A stretch of 64,000 nt of DNA from Euryodendron excelsum (taxonomy: Eukaryota; Streptophyta; Magnoliopsida; Ericales; Pentaphylacaceae). The notes below the pieces were generated by a model that was given only the letters and a program-made list of their open reading frames with translations, was not told where the DNA came from and did no database searches. Shown one piece after another: positions 1 through 11,548 of this stretch (position 1 is its first letter; every line of letters begins with the position of its first letter). The position numbers and the translations under genes are program-made. Where the stretch lies: assembly GCA_033060915.1 (NCBI GenBank), contig CM065394.1, forward strand, positions 38,636,501 to 38,700,500, given 5' to 3'.

Positions 1-200
1 AAAAAATAAAAAATAAAAAACCTCTTAGGTGGGACAAAGTTAGCCTAGTGGTCAAGACTTAAGATTTGGGAGTTTGCTCCCTTTAAGGTTTCAGGTTCAA
101 AATTGATCTTTAACCTGGTAATTATCCAATTTGTATGGGATGGGAGACTACACATAGACAGCTGCAATACGGGTTTGACTAAATCTTACTGCATTCCTAA
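1..200 (+). repeat. tRNA-derived SINE-like head
   Basis: A pol III box A-like motif, TAGCCTAGTGG, lies near 44-54. A box B-like motif, GGTTCAAAA, follows about 50 bases later near 110. That spacing fits a tRNA-derived SINE head. The stretch AGTGGTCAAGACTTAAG resembles a second SINE-like element at 52324. The downstream limit is uncertain, no clear tail or target duplication is seen, and the left side is cut by the window. Confidence 0.4.
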
Positions 201-1457
201 TAGGAAAACTCTACCCCACACCCCGTCCCAAACTGTGACTGGTTAAACCTCCCTACCCTGTTTCCATCCCACTTAAGTTAATCGAGGTTTAGGTTGCAAC
301 GGGTTTAACCCATATAAAATTTTAAAACAACAATAAATCTCTAAAAATAAAAAAGTTATACTAACTCTAATACAAAATAAAATTAAGAAAGAAATTAAAC
401 TAAAGTCTAATAATAAATAGTAACATTAGAATCCTAATATTTAATTATATACTAAAAATATTTTATATAATTAAATATAATATAATTATTTAGAAATTTC
501 ATCAAATAATCAAGGCAGGTTAGGGTTAGAGTAACCTAAACCCTACCCCGTCCCACACTCGCATCGGGATTTACTTTTTTCCTCATACTTTACCCCTAAC
601 CCGTTTATTCACACCTCTAACTCTTTCTATTAGGGACAGGGTGAAGCGGAGTTTGAGTTTTTCAAGTTCAATTGTCATCCCTAATTGCATAAGTCTCGGA
701 ACTAGTTAAAATGCACCCAATCTAGCTCGAACACTCAATTAGTGAAAAAAAAAACTCTCACAACTTGTCCTTAGAGTTCCCATTTTCACTTAAGTTTTGT
801 GCAAATCGTGGTTCCTCTTTTGAGTAATTTTATGCATAATACCTGTTCTCAATCCTTTTTATTATTCATTCTCAATCTCAAATAAGTTATAGAATAGATT
901 AAGAACTGAGATTACATATATTATTTATATAGGTTCGCAATGATTTTTGTTTTTTGGGTTCACAATGATTTTACTACTACATTTATACCACTATACCGAC
1001 TAATTAGAGCTTAATCTAACAATTTGTAAGACTTGGTTATTAAAAATTGTGTTTGGGCAACAAGATCCTCTAACTTTTTTAGTCATTCCTCAGCTACCAA
1101 TGGATTAGTTGCCCCCACAAAGTTTAGCGGATTCAACTTTATGAATTGTTCATGCAGAGTAGTACTCCTTAATGTCTGTCTTGCTATCTGAACTTCCATA
1201 TATTGTACCATAAGAGTAGTAAGTCTGTCTGTGGCATCGGGAACACGTGGTTCCTGAGCTATTTTCCCTTAACCTTTTACTGAAGCTGATGACTCCCATT
1301 CTGACTCTTACTGTGCCATACTTTCTGCACAAAACCAGAATAAGTACACAAGATACATAGCTTACACTAACCGACATCAATAACACCTTAAGGTTCGTTG
1401 CAATCCTAGACAACAACTCCACATTGTAACCTCATTATATACTTTGGCTGACAACTT
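201..1457. other. AT-rich non-coding stretch
   Basis: No coding region is supported here. Short open frames have no recognisable domain and no codon bias. If the minus-strand LTR and primer-binding site at 1458-3671 are real, the part just left of 1458 would be decayed internal sequence of that element, but no gag or pol motif is visible. Confidence 0.4.
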
Positions 1458-3671
1458 GCTCTGATACCTCCAACCCAATTAGACACTAATTATATCACAT
1501 TAGATGATATGTGATCATACATGTCATTGTACCTAAGAACGATACCTTATCACACATCCAAAATAAATAAATAAAACACAACGGGATAAATACCTTATTT
1601 TATATAACCATGAACTAACCATGTCTAAATATAAAGTATATGAAAGTAAAAAATACCATAACCTTAAATATAACAACCTCATATATAGGTACATAACAAA
1701 TCCACAAACTGTTGCTAACATACAACAAAATACAATTATGGTGATAAATTGAAAGCAACAACAAGAGCTTCTCAAGCCCCAAAATAGACCTCTAATATTG
1801 ACGTGAATGGCACCGCAGCTCAGACCAAGATTACAGTAAACTAACCAACATCTCCACGTTGTCTGTCAAAACAGTCTATGTGAGTGTGAGCTAAATGTCA
1901 ACGTGCTCACAATAGATAATCATCCTCATAAATAATGATAAATAAGCACCACAATACACACCCAAGTATAAAATGATCAATACATATTAATCATGAGGGC
2001 ATCAATGCAATGGAAGTATCACCCACATGTGCGCGCAAATTTAGATAACGTTGGCCCAATGAGTGATGGCTTGTTATCGAGAATGCCCCACATCGATACC
2101 CTTTTTAGGTTAACCCCACATCGGTTAAATCTTAAATTAACCCCATATCAGCAAAACCTTCCTTTATGCAATGCAATTCGAGACACACAAGATGAATGTA
2201 TGCAATGCCACCTCCACCTCATATATAACCTCTAATGTCCTCTCACATATCACCTCATATATACCATCATCAATATCGTGTTATAGATATTCATTAAGCA
2301 TTTCAATATGAACAAGACTATCTATATTCTCATCTATCACCGCACAAACACCCCACGACAAAGATCACTCATTGAACGACGTTGCCGGATCTTGCCTTCC
2401 ATTAGTTCCTATCACCACAACTGTGTTAGTTTAGGAAATTCAATATATAATTTAGCAATAATAATCAATATAATGTATACGCTCCAAACAAGGTATAGAA
2501 CTGAAAATTATGCATTAAAAATATCATATGATAAGCTTAATTAAACTCCCAATATAATGCAATAGCTGAAAAGTACTAAAATACACGAAATCCTCTAATT
2601 TACCAAAACTGACACAGGTCTCAAAATCTGGACATTACTTCATGAGCTTATACCCAACAATTCCAAAACTTTGTGAACACAAAATAGACATTTTAAAGAG
2701 TATTTAGACCAAATTTCACATTTTTTGAACATGCCTAAGTATTTATTTGATATTTTCTAAAATAAGGCAGTGTTGTAGAAATGAGAATTCAACAGCAGAT
2801 AGTCTATCTTTGATAAATTAGTAATATAGGTAAACGACATATAAATAACTTGAAATTTGATACAGATTATCATCAATATTTCTCCTAGATACAATAAAAA
2901 TTTCATAATTTTTGGATTACTCTAACTTAGTCAAATGCTTTGGGCATCAGATTTTTGCAGAAACAGTTCAATTTTAAAAATTCACCATAATTTGAAATTA
3001 TAACATTTTTGAGTGAATTCAAAACCCAAATGATCTGCATAACCCTAACCTGTAGTGTGCAAAAATTTAGCAACAAAAAAATGTTTAAGTACATTAAAAC
3101 GTCTCCAAACAGTAGCCTATTACATAGATGTCTATTATGGCAATCATGGATCTCTCACCCCCTTTTTTTCCTCCATCTTCCTTCTTCCATAACAAGGATG
3201 AATATAAACAACATACAAGAAGTAAGGAAAAATATGAAACTAGCAAAAAAGAATTAAAACCTACCTTGCAACCAATTATTCCCTATATTTTTTTTCCTAT
3301 TTTTCTTCCCCTTTCTTTCTTTTTCCTCTTTTTTCCTTCTTTTTTTTCTTTCCTTTCTTCTATCGAGTTCTCTCTCTTTCTCCAAGCTTATCTTTTGACT
3401 TACTAGTCAAAAGAAATACCTAACACCCTTATGTGTCCCCCCATATGTCTCTCTCCTATTGGTCAAAAATACAATATGCCACCCTCTTATTGGTTTAACT
3501 AATGCGCTCTTAATTACACATATGATGGTTAATGAAGTATGATGAGGTTAGAATACTCAAAATAAGTAGGTAAATTACACACACATGTACTCACATAATT
3601 TTACATATTATCTAATCATATAATAAAATTAATTAACTATTGATGAAATGATAAGATTGGGGTGTCACATC
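1458..3671 (-). mobile_element. Probable LTR-retrotransposon end (LTR plus primer-binding site), degraded
   Basis: Read on the minus strand, the right edge at 3671 begins TGTGACACCCC, a very common start of plant LTRs. Near 1458-1468 the minus strand reads GGTATCAGAGC, matching the complement of the initiator tRNA-Met 3' end that primes many plant retrotransposons. The roughly 2.2 kb between would be the LTR. It holds degenerate short repeats around ACCCCACATCGG near 2090-2150 and a long pyrimidine tract at 3280-3380. No clean CA terminus next to the primer site and no partner LTR are visible, so this remains a probable remnant. Confidence 0.42.
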
Positions 3672-4150
3672 TATAATGTTAATTCTCACGATTGTTTGAT
3701 CCATTGTGAAACATATATTAAGTTTTTTTCAATGTACATTTTTTTTTTTGACTTATAATATTATGAAACATTTTATTAATTTTTTCAATAAACATTTTTA
3801 TATAAAAATCATCTTATATTCGATGAATAAATTTGGAAATCCTTAATTTATCATAATAGTTGTGGATAGAACTATAAAAATTTAAAAGCAGTGGCCTTGG
3901 TAATTTTTTTTAATGAAGCATTTTGGTTTTAGGCAGGGAAAAAATGCAGAAAACCACAAATGAATGACAAAATATGAAATCTCAGGGTCGTAGAAGCCAA
4001 TATGAAAAGTTTTAGGGGGCACCTGACAAAAATAGATACAGATATCCTCTATACGTCGGCCATCTGCGCATTGGTTAACAAAGTTGCAATAATCGCTCTC
4101 TCTCTCTCTAGGGTTTTGTTGTTGTGATTACCACAAAATCCTTCATTCCG
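3672..4150 (+). promoter_or_regulatory. Upstream region and 5' UTR of the RRM gene
   Basis: The AT-rich sequence changes near 4090 into a CT-rich stretch followed by AGGGTTTTG, typical of plant 5' leaders, about 40-60 bases before the ATG at 4151. No firm TATA box can be assigned. The role is inferred from position. Confidence 0.35.
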
Positions 4151-7100
4151 ATGGCCGGTACCGGAATCCATCCATACCATCCGCAGTGGCCGCCGGGCGC
4201 TGCCGCTCCTCCCCCTCCTGTTCCTGCGGCCGCTCCTCCTCCTCCGCATTCTCACCTTCCTCTCCCCGGCGAAGAGGTGCCTTCTTTCTCTATCGTCAGT
4301 TCCACCAAGTTTGTCTTAATTAGCTTGTAGATTAGACCACCAACCGTGTGGTTATTTTTGGATTTCAGGTTCGGACAATCTTCATTTCCGGGCTACCCGA
4401 GGACGTGAAGGAGAGAGAACTACAGAATCTGTTGAGATGGTTACCCGGTTACGAAGCTTCGCAGGTCAACTTCAAAGGGGAACACCCTATGGGTTTCGCT
4501 CTATTCTCTACTCCTCCGTTTGCTCTCGCTGCCAAAGATGCCCTTCAGGTGCTCCTCTTCACCAACTTATTCAGTGCACCTGTATTGACTACTCAATTTC
4601 TGGTATATTAAGATTATTGTTCTTGGTTTTGGCTTCCAGGACATGGTGTTTGATGCGGAATCAAAGTCTGTGTTGCACACAGAGATGGCGAAGAAAAATC
4701 TATTTGTCAAAAGGGGTCAGTTTTATCTTTTTACTTGAAGGTTTATGTTAGAAGTTGAGTTAGGAAGAAGAGGGAAACCTTTAGAATGAATGGAACTGGA
4801 TGAATTCTTGAATGCCTTACAATTAGCTAATACCATAGCTATATAGTTTGAATACAGTTTCAACAGAATAACCGAACTAACAACTCAACAGAACTCATAA
4901 CCGAAATAACCATCCTAACTGCTGCCAGTTGCGATGCTCTGTTTTTGCCGCTCACACAGATAGATCAGTTCTAACCTCTTTGTAACTCCTCTTTCTACTC
5001 TCCAATTGTGGAATGCCACGTCATTTACTAATATCCAGCTATGTTGCTTCTGCTTAGTTGTGTATCAGTTTATTTACTTCAATAATGAAGGCAGGAACCA
5101 CAGGATTGCATTGTCTTCTATCTATTTGTTGAAACTACTGAGGAAGAGAAAATACGGTTCAATGTAAAATGCTATATTTATGGTTGTGTTTTTTCGATTG
5201 TTTCTTGTTTCTTGAATGATGTAAAGTCTCAAGCTTAGGTTACAAGAACATTTTGCGGGAGAGAGCAAGGAGGTTGAATTATTAGGTATCGTAAATCATA
5301 GATTTTATTTCACTTAGTTTAGTTCTGTTTTGTAGAACGGTGATGAGCACTTATAAAATAAAATAAAAAAGAACCATAGTGAGCACTTGGTGAATTACCT
5401 GCTTGGTTCTCCGAGAAAATGTGGTAGAAAAAACAAATTTAAGTTGGGAGTTTCTCTCTTTATTAGGGACCTGCAAGAGAGAGAGAGGATCTATGCCCAT
5501 TTTAGTCTAAAGTTGCAGAATACTATGATACATTCCTGAGAAACGGACAGGTGTGTGAAATCCGATTGGGTTCATCTCTATGTTTTGGCTGTTTTTTGTA
5601 TCTTATGATATTGGCTTCAATTGATGATTAGAGCATGCCTAGTCATGCTATGAATGACAAGGACGCTATGTGATTGGAGAAGAATTTGTCCTTGGGCTTA
5701 ATATTCAGTTCGGTTTTGCTCTGGAAAATGGTCATTGTTTTGATACGAGTGTGGACCTTTCACAAGAGGAAAGGGGCATGATGAAAGATATTGAGATGAA
5801 ATTGAGAAGAGAAGAGATCATGATATTTGAAAAGGAGAATAGAGAAGTTTCTTGTTTTCCTTCTGGACTACTTGTGGTATTGTAGAGGAAGCTATACAAG
5901 TCTTAGTGGAAATTAAGAGTTTGTGTCCTTTATATTTGTTGAAATGATTTTGAGTTACACCAAACGCAACAAAAGGTTATACGACATGAAAAAAGTTACT
6001 CAAAAAATGGATGATGTGTTATGTTGCGGAAGTAGTGTAGATGTATTGCACATATACTGATGGTATTTGAATCATTTGAAGCTAATTCTAATACTAGTTT
6101 TTTTCTTTTTTGGTGGGTGGGGAGGAGGGGAGTTGAAAATGGTCGTGTTGTTCAGGTTACTTACATGCCACATTTCTAATATTAGAAAAAGAATCAATTT
6201 ATAGCTAAAATATTTTACACGATTCAGAAATCCATTATTTCACTAGAGCGTAATGCTTTTTATAGTGTGTGAGGGGAGTGGAAATAAAATATTGGTCTGG
6301 ATGAGTTCAGAATGGATTTTTTTTAAGCTGCTTCAGTATTTACTTGAGATTGATGGAATTGGTGATCCTATCACTATAGTGAATAGTGAATAATAATCTA
6401 TTTTTTCTTTCATACAATTAAAATATGTAGACAGCTTCATAGCTCTCTGTCTCTGTCTCTCTCTCTATATGTGGTTTGCATGGTCCATGCCCTGGATGCA
6501 GTGCAGGACTGCTATAGTAGATTTTCCACGTATTAACATGTTTATATTTCTGTATCATGCCATTTTCTGGGACACACCTATTTTTGTTTAATCATATATG
6601 AAAATCTCGAGGTATTGAAGTATTTCTATTTCAAAATTAAGGTTTCTATTCTTTTGAGAATCTTATGTCTCATACATGGTTTGTGAAGATTTTGATTGAT
6701 GGGCAGTGGTCTTCAATTAAGCTGTGGTGTTGATGTTAAGCATTTGCTACTATTTTATCTCCTTTAACACCTTGTGCAAATTCTTCTTGGTCTATGGGAA
6801 TTGTAGCGGATTCCAATGCCTACGATCAGAGTAAACGCATGCGAACTGGTGGTGACTATACTCAGACTGGCTATTCAAGTCCATCTCCTTTTCACCCTCC
6901 CCCTGCGCCTGTTTGGGGACCGCATGGGTAAGAATATTTTAATCATTACAGAGGTTTTTATCCACAATTTTAAATTTGATTTACCAAGAACGAGAAAGAA
7001 TTTGTAATTGAAGTGTTTGTGCTCATCCATTAGAGCTAGTGTTGGAGGCACAGTTATAGTTACAGCATTATTTATCAAATCAAATATTCTTGTTAACACA

Positions 7101-10100
7101 CCTTATTTATTTGGCTTAGTAATGTGGCACCACCACCACCACCACCACCTGATCCATATGGAGGTTATCCTGTTGCTCCAGTACCAATGCCTAGTCCTGC
7201 TCCTGCTCATGTACCTGCTCCAAGTAGTTATGTACCTGTTTAGGTGACACAATATTTCATGTTTCGCATTTTGTTTTTAGAAGGTTGTTTTTGGCACGTT
7301 ACTTTGGCATTCATTGATATTTAAAACGTTTCTTGTTTGCCAAATGCTAGTTCTTTTGGAAGTCTTTTCATACTTAGTTTGGTTCTTCATCTTGTTTGAA
7401 TAATTCTTGACGGTGATTTGGTTCTTCATCTTGTTTGAAAAACTCTTGAAGCACATGGGAATTACTATTTTGTGCTACTGCTGTCGCGCTGTTTGCAGGA
7501 CATTTTATGATGAAACAGTGTTCTGTTGAGCTGAAGTCCAATTTTATGATATTGCATTGGGAGAATTTATTTGTCTATAAATCACTGTATATAAATTTTA
7601 AAAGGCAGTAAAAGATTATCATATTGCTCGTTTCGTAGGGCTCAAGCTCAACCTGAATCAACTCTAGCTCAAAGTGAAATTTTTACGGGGTTGGGCATTT
7701 GTTTTCAAAGCTTTGATTCAGCTGGGCTGCAGAAAGTTAACACTATCTCATTTCGGGTTGGGCTCAAGCCTCGGCTTCAGCAACTCAACCCAAGAGAACC
7801 TTTTGAGTTGTGATTTATTTGTGCTCTTGTAATTGGCAGTTATTGGTGTTGTAACTTATGTATGATCACGATGTAGTCTCTACATGGTAATATCCCTTGC
7901 AAAAAGTCCCAATTCCCAAATTTCAATGTTGACTATCCTCATATTGAAACGAAAAGTCTGATAACTACTCTACTCTCCAGCCCCCATTGCCCAGCATCAG
8001 CACCATTACAGTTTTCTCCCATTTGTTTCTCTCTCTCTCTCTGTCACGCACACGCACGCACACACGCACACGCATACATATACACACACACCCTTGCACT
8101 CGCGCGCGCACACAAAAAAAGAGAGGTTGTCTTGGCTTGATCTTTCAGGCCTAATTACTAAAAAGCTCTGAAAAGAAGTTCATATATGTACATTTCACTC
8201 TCTCACTCTTAATTCTACTGTTCTTTATCGTTCTAATTGATTTTGACATATTGTTGAATGAGAACCTTTGTGTGGTTGGGTTCTCTGAAATTTTTATGTA
8301 CTTTGGGCAATTTGAGGTCAAACCGAGCTCATGGAATAGCACTTGGAATGTGGACAGGTTTCAGCGCTAGATATCATGTTTGAGTTTAAGACAAGTAGCG
8401 TGTGGTATGTTATGTTGTCTTAAAAGTAGGCTTGATTGCCATCTAGTGTCGCATGGTAATGTTGTGTCATGTTTCCAGCTCATATTATGCACCATACTAG
8501 CATTTAAATTTTTTTTTGTGCAAGTGCCACATATATTTTAGAAGGGGCTTTTGAGGTTGCCTTTTTGCTTGCAAGCTAAAGTGGTCTTATTGAGCTAAAC
8601 CCGTAATCATGTCTCATCATGTTTATGTTTGAAGTTCATAATATGTACAGAACAAAAATGGTTTTACCTATTAGGAATATTAATTGTTCTTATAAGACCA
8701 GGATTGGTCAGGACCTGCTTTCTTTTGTACACTTTTTCTAGACCACTGAGTTTGTTAGCAAGCAAGCTGCTGCAGGTCTGCAAACACCACCTGTCTCACT
8801 TTAAAGCCCGAACAACTTTCTGTTGGCCACAAAAACCTTCGGTCTTAGGCACCAGGTCTCAGGGCTTAAGGCCACAGGAGACAAGCTTGAAAGCTTCCGT
8901 GCTCATTTCTTTCTGACTTGGTGCTGTCAGTCTTTATTTTCTCCCCACTGAGTTGTTTGCTGGTTGCCACATAGTGAATCCTTTTTCTTTTTCCTATCCC
9001 TTTCATTATTTGGCTATGATTACATTTTCTTGAAATGTACAATGTATTATGTTTAGGGCCATGTTCAATCAAGCCTTGATTGTCTGTTATGTCTATGCGC
9101 AACCTTATGATATCTGAACTTTTAGGAAATTGATAACTGTACTTGTTTGTTTGCCTTCCTAGTTTCTTAAATTTATCTTTTTTGCTCAAATAAAATTGCA
9201 TGACATTAATTTTGAGAGATGCACTAGGCTTATGTGATTTCCATTTTGTTTGAGAGAAACTATAAGCAAATCAGAGGGCAGTTCTTGTGACGCAAGGAGC
9301 GCAAGATCAATGGAAATTGACATGTGTTTCCCTCAGACAATGGGATGCAAGGTGTCACGGGCTGGGTGCTTGGCATTCAACCCAAAGCTTAAGCTATTAG
9401 GCGGTGCTGCCTATCCCCCTTATAAGCTCAAAAGACCTCCTACTTTCAATCTGATGTGGGATCGTGACATACTCCCCCACCTAAATCTGCTGCACCATCG
9501 ACACGGGTCGGACCACTCTGTGTACGCCTATTCCTCTCTTGGAGTGTTTGGCATAGAATCGGAGTAGAAACTGGGTGGCTCTGATACCACTTGTCACGGG
9601 CAGGGCACTTGCCATCTAACCCAAAAGCTTAAGCTATTAGGTGGTGCCACCTACCGCCCTTATAAGCCCAAAGACCTCCCACTTTCTATTCGATGTGGGA
9701 TCATGACCCAAGGCAAGGCACTACTGCCTTTGGTCTCTTTGTATCCTGAAAAGAATTATTCCATTTCTCTATTGCCCAATAGTCCCAATTATTGTGAAGG
9801 CAGTTCTCCATAGTCTCTGTCCCTTTGACTTGACTCCAAACTCTCTGACGCCGTCTTCGAAGTCCTGACAGCCTTGCAAATTTTATAAGGTCTTAGCTTG
9901 CGTCTGAACCACAACTCTACTAAAAATGGGCAAATTATGCCCTGGAATGTCAAAAATGTCAAAAAGTGCTTTTAAGGTGTGTCATTTATGTGCTCTTCCT
10001 TTGTCTATTTGTTACTATTTTCATCATTTGTGAAATGTCCTTGGAATGTCTAAAATGTCGAAATATGTTTTTGAGTCATGCCATTCACGTTTCTTCCTTT

Positions 10101-11548
10101 CTCTATTTCTAGTATTTTCATTATTTGCAAAATATTTGAAATAGGCTTATACCTTGACGGTTGCAGCTGTCCTTGGTAGATGTAAAACAACTTACCTTCT
10201 GTCTATAAGAGCTCAGGTTGTCTGAAAAATAAGCAGAAGGAAATAAGAATCTAATAAATTCGAATATATTTGCTGATAATTTCCCACAAGCCATGGTAAT
10301 TTGACCTGTCCCTACCAGGTTGTGATCGATAGCTGAGTTGATTTGCTTGTAAAAGTTTGTAGTTGTTGCAAGTGCTTGCTTTGTAGTTGTCATAAAAAAA
10401 TTCCAACCAATGGCTGGTCGTATCCAGTAACTTCGTAGGAAACATTAAAAATGTTCATTCTCTTTTAATTTATCTGTTTTTTCCTGCAGAATATTAAAGA
10501 TAACCCTCCTTGCAATACCCTATTCATTGGCAATCTTGGAGAGAACATAAACGAGGATGAATTGAGGGGCCTTTTTACTGCGTATCATTTCTTAACACCT
10601 TGCTAGTCCAAAAACTGTTTTTTGTTTTGTATCTATTACCTCACTGAATCCATCTTCTTCATACTTCCTGCATTTGCAGGCAACCTGGTTTTAAGCAGAT
10701 GAAGATTTTGAGACAGGAAAGGCACACCGTTTGCTTCATTGAGTTTGAGGTGAGCTTTTCTTCATTTATTTCTCAGATGCTTCGTTATTCTCATTTCTAT
10801 CTTATATTCTGTTGCGCGTCTCAATTCCATTGGATTAGATTTAATTAAGTTCTTTTGTGTCACTTATGCAGGATTTGAACAGTGCCACTAACGTGCACCA
10901 TAGTTTGCAGGGTGCCGTTATCCCAAGTTCTGGTTCTGTGGGCATGCGGATACAATATCCTTCTAGTAGTTTGATATAACATTTGAATATGTTTTTACTT
11001 CTTTTCCTTCCCTCTTTGTGTGTATTGTTTAGACCTATGTTATCTCTTGAACTGTGAGCATTGGTTCTCTAGTACTTCAACTAGACATGCTTATATCTTG
11101 TGCCACTGGACTCTCCTCAAGTGAGGTGCCACCTAGTTGGTTTCTCAATGCTAAGAATCCAATTTCATGTTCTGGATTGCCTCTTGAAGTCTCTCTTAAG
11201 TTCACGGAATATTTTTACAAATACCATCATGTTAAAGTACTAGGGCTCAAAAATAATCTCAAATTTCTGATTGTTAGATATATCAGAGTTTATTGGTTGA
11301 TTGAATATATTACACTGAACCCGATTACATTTCCTGTTATTGTCTGACCTCTCTCTTTGTTGTCTATGTTTTTTTCTTTTTTCTTAGTTATATTTGTTTA
11401 TTTATTTACTTTTAATATGAAGATGTCTGGTGTTTCTTAACCTATCGAAACGTTCTCAAAGAATCCATTTGGGAAAAGAAAGGATTCCAGCCACCCAGCT
11501 GCTACCCCTGGAGCCAATGGAGTTCCGCCGCCTCTGACCTACCAGTAG
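4151..11548 (+). CDS. Two-RRM proline-rich RNA-binding protein gene, with an in-frame TAG ending exon 5
   Basis: Nine exons: 4151-4276, 4369-4548, 4640-4715, 6807-6927, 7120-7243, 10490-10581, 10680-10749, 10872-10954 and 11452-11548. The phases join throughout. The frame would encode about 322 residues, close to plant RRM proteins related to yeast Whi3/Whi4 and fission yeast scw1. Exon 1 encodes a Pro/Ala-rich N-terminus. RRM1 (from about residue 43) has TIFISGLP and HPMGFALFS. A Pro-rich linker follows. RRM2 has TLFIGNLG and HTVCFIEFE. The C-terminus has NPFGKRKD. The break: the last codon of exon 5 is TAG (7241-7243), just before the GT donor, so this allele would give 208 residues without RRM2 unless splicing avoids it. 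GT dinucleotides 6 and 12 bases upstream would skip the stop in frame, though both are weak donors. Family assignment is strong; functionality is uncertain. Confidence 0.85.
4716..6806 (+). other. Intron 3 of the RRM gene
   Basis: A 2.1 kb intron, GT donor at 4716 and AG acceptor ending 6806. Nothing coding is supported. It contains a short CT repeat near 6450-6470 and ordinary T-rich plant intron sequence. Confidence 0.6.
8030..8116. repeat. Compound microsatellite (CT, CA, CG)
   Basis: A CT run passes into CACGCACGCACACA-type repeats and a GCGCGC stretch within the RRM gene intron. It is seen directly, and no function is implied. Confidence 0.85.
9356..9712. repeat. Two direct copies of a dispersed repeat
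   Basis: Two stretches, about 9356-9475 and 9594-9712, share TCACGGGC at the start, AAGCTTAAGCTATTAGG, CTTATAAGC, a motif close to AAAGACCTCC, and GATGTGGGATC at the end. They are about 240 bases apart inside the RRM gene intron. This looks like a common plant repeat, possibly from an LTR element. The family cannot be named from sequence alone. Confidence 0.6.
10955..11451 (+). other. U12-type AT-AC intron of the RRM gene
   Basis: With GT-AG borders the last exon does not join in phase. With an AT-AC intron it does. The donor is ATATCCTTCT at 10955, matching the U12 donor core ATATCCTT. A branch-site-like TTTCTTAAC lies at 11433-11441, and AC ends at 11451, about 11 bases after the branch A. 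The joined codon then reads through to FSKNPFGKRKD. This is the minor-spliceosome signature, read directly from the sequence. The tandem duplication breakpoint (11280) falls inside this intron. Confidence 0.85.

Larger units (their letters stand above)
7244..10489 (+). other. Large intron 5 of the RRM gene
   Basis: A 3.2 kb intron bounded by GT at 7244 and a CAG acceptor ending 10489. It holds a CT/CA/CG microsatellite near 8030-8115 and two direct copies of a dispersed repeat (9356-9712). No conserved open frame is visible. Confidence 0.6.

Noticed and set aside
3009..3406. Overlapping plus-strand frames rich in Phe, Ser and Leu
   Set aside because: They come from a pyrimidine-rich tract inside a probable LTR and show no domain.
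7120..7160. Histidine run in an alternate frame of the RRM gene
   Set aside because: The CCACCACCA repeat reads as proline in the spliced frame, which matches the Pro-rich linker of the family.
8866..9201. Minus-strand frame of 111 codons in the RRM gene intron
   Set aside because: No domain, AT-rich composition like the surrounding intron, and no splice or start context.
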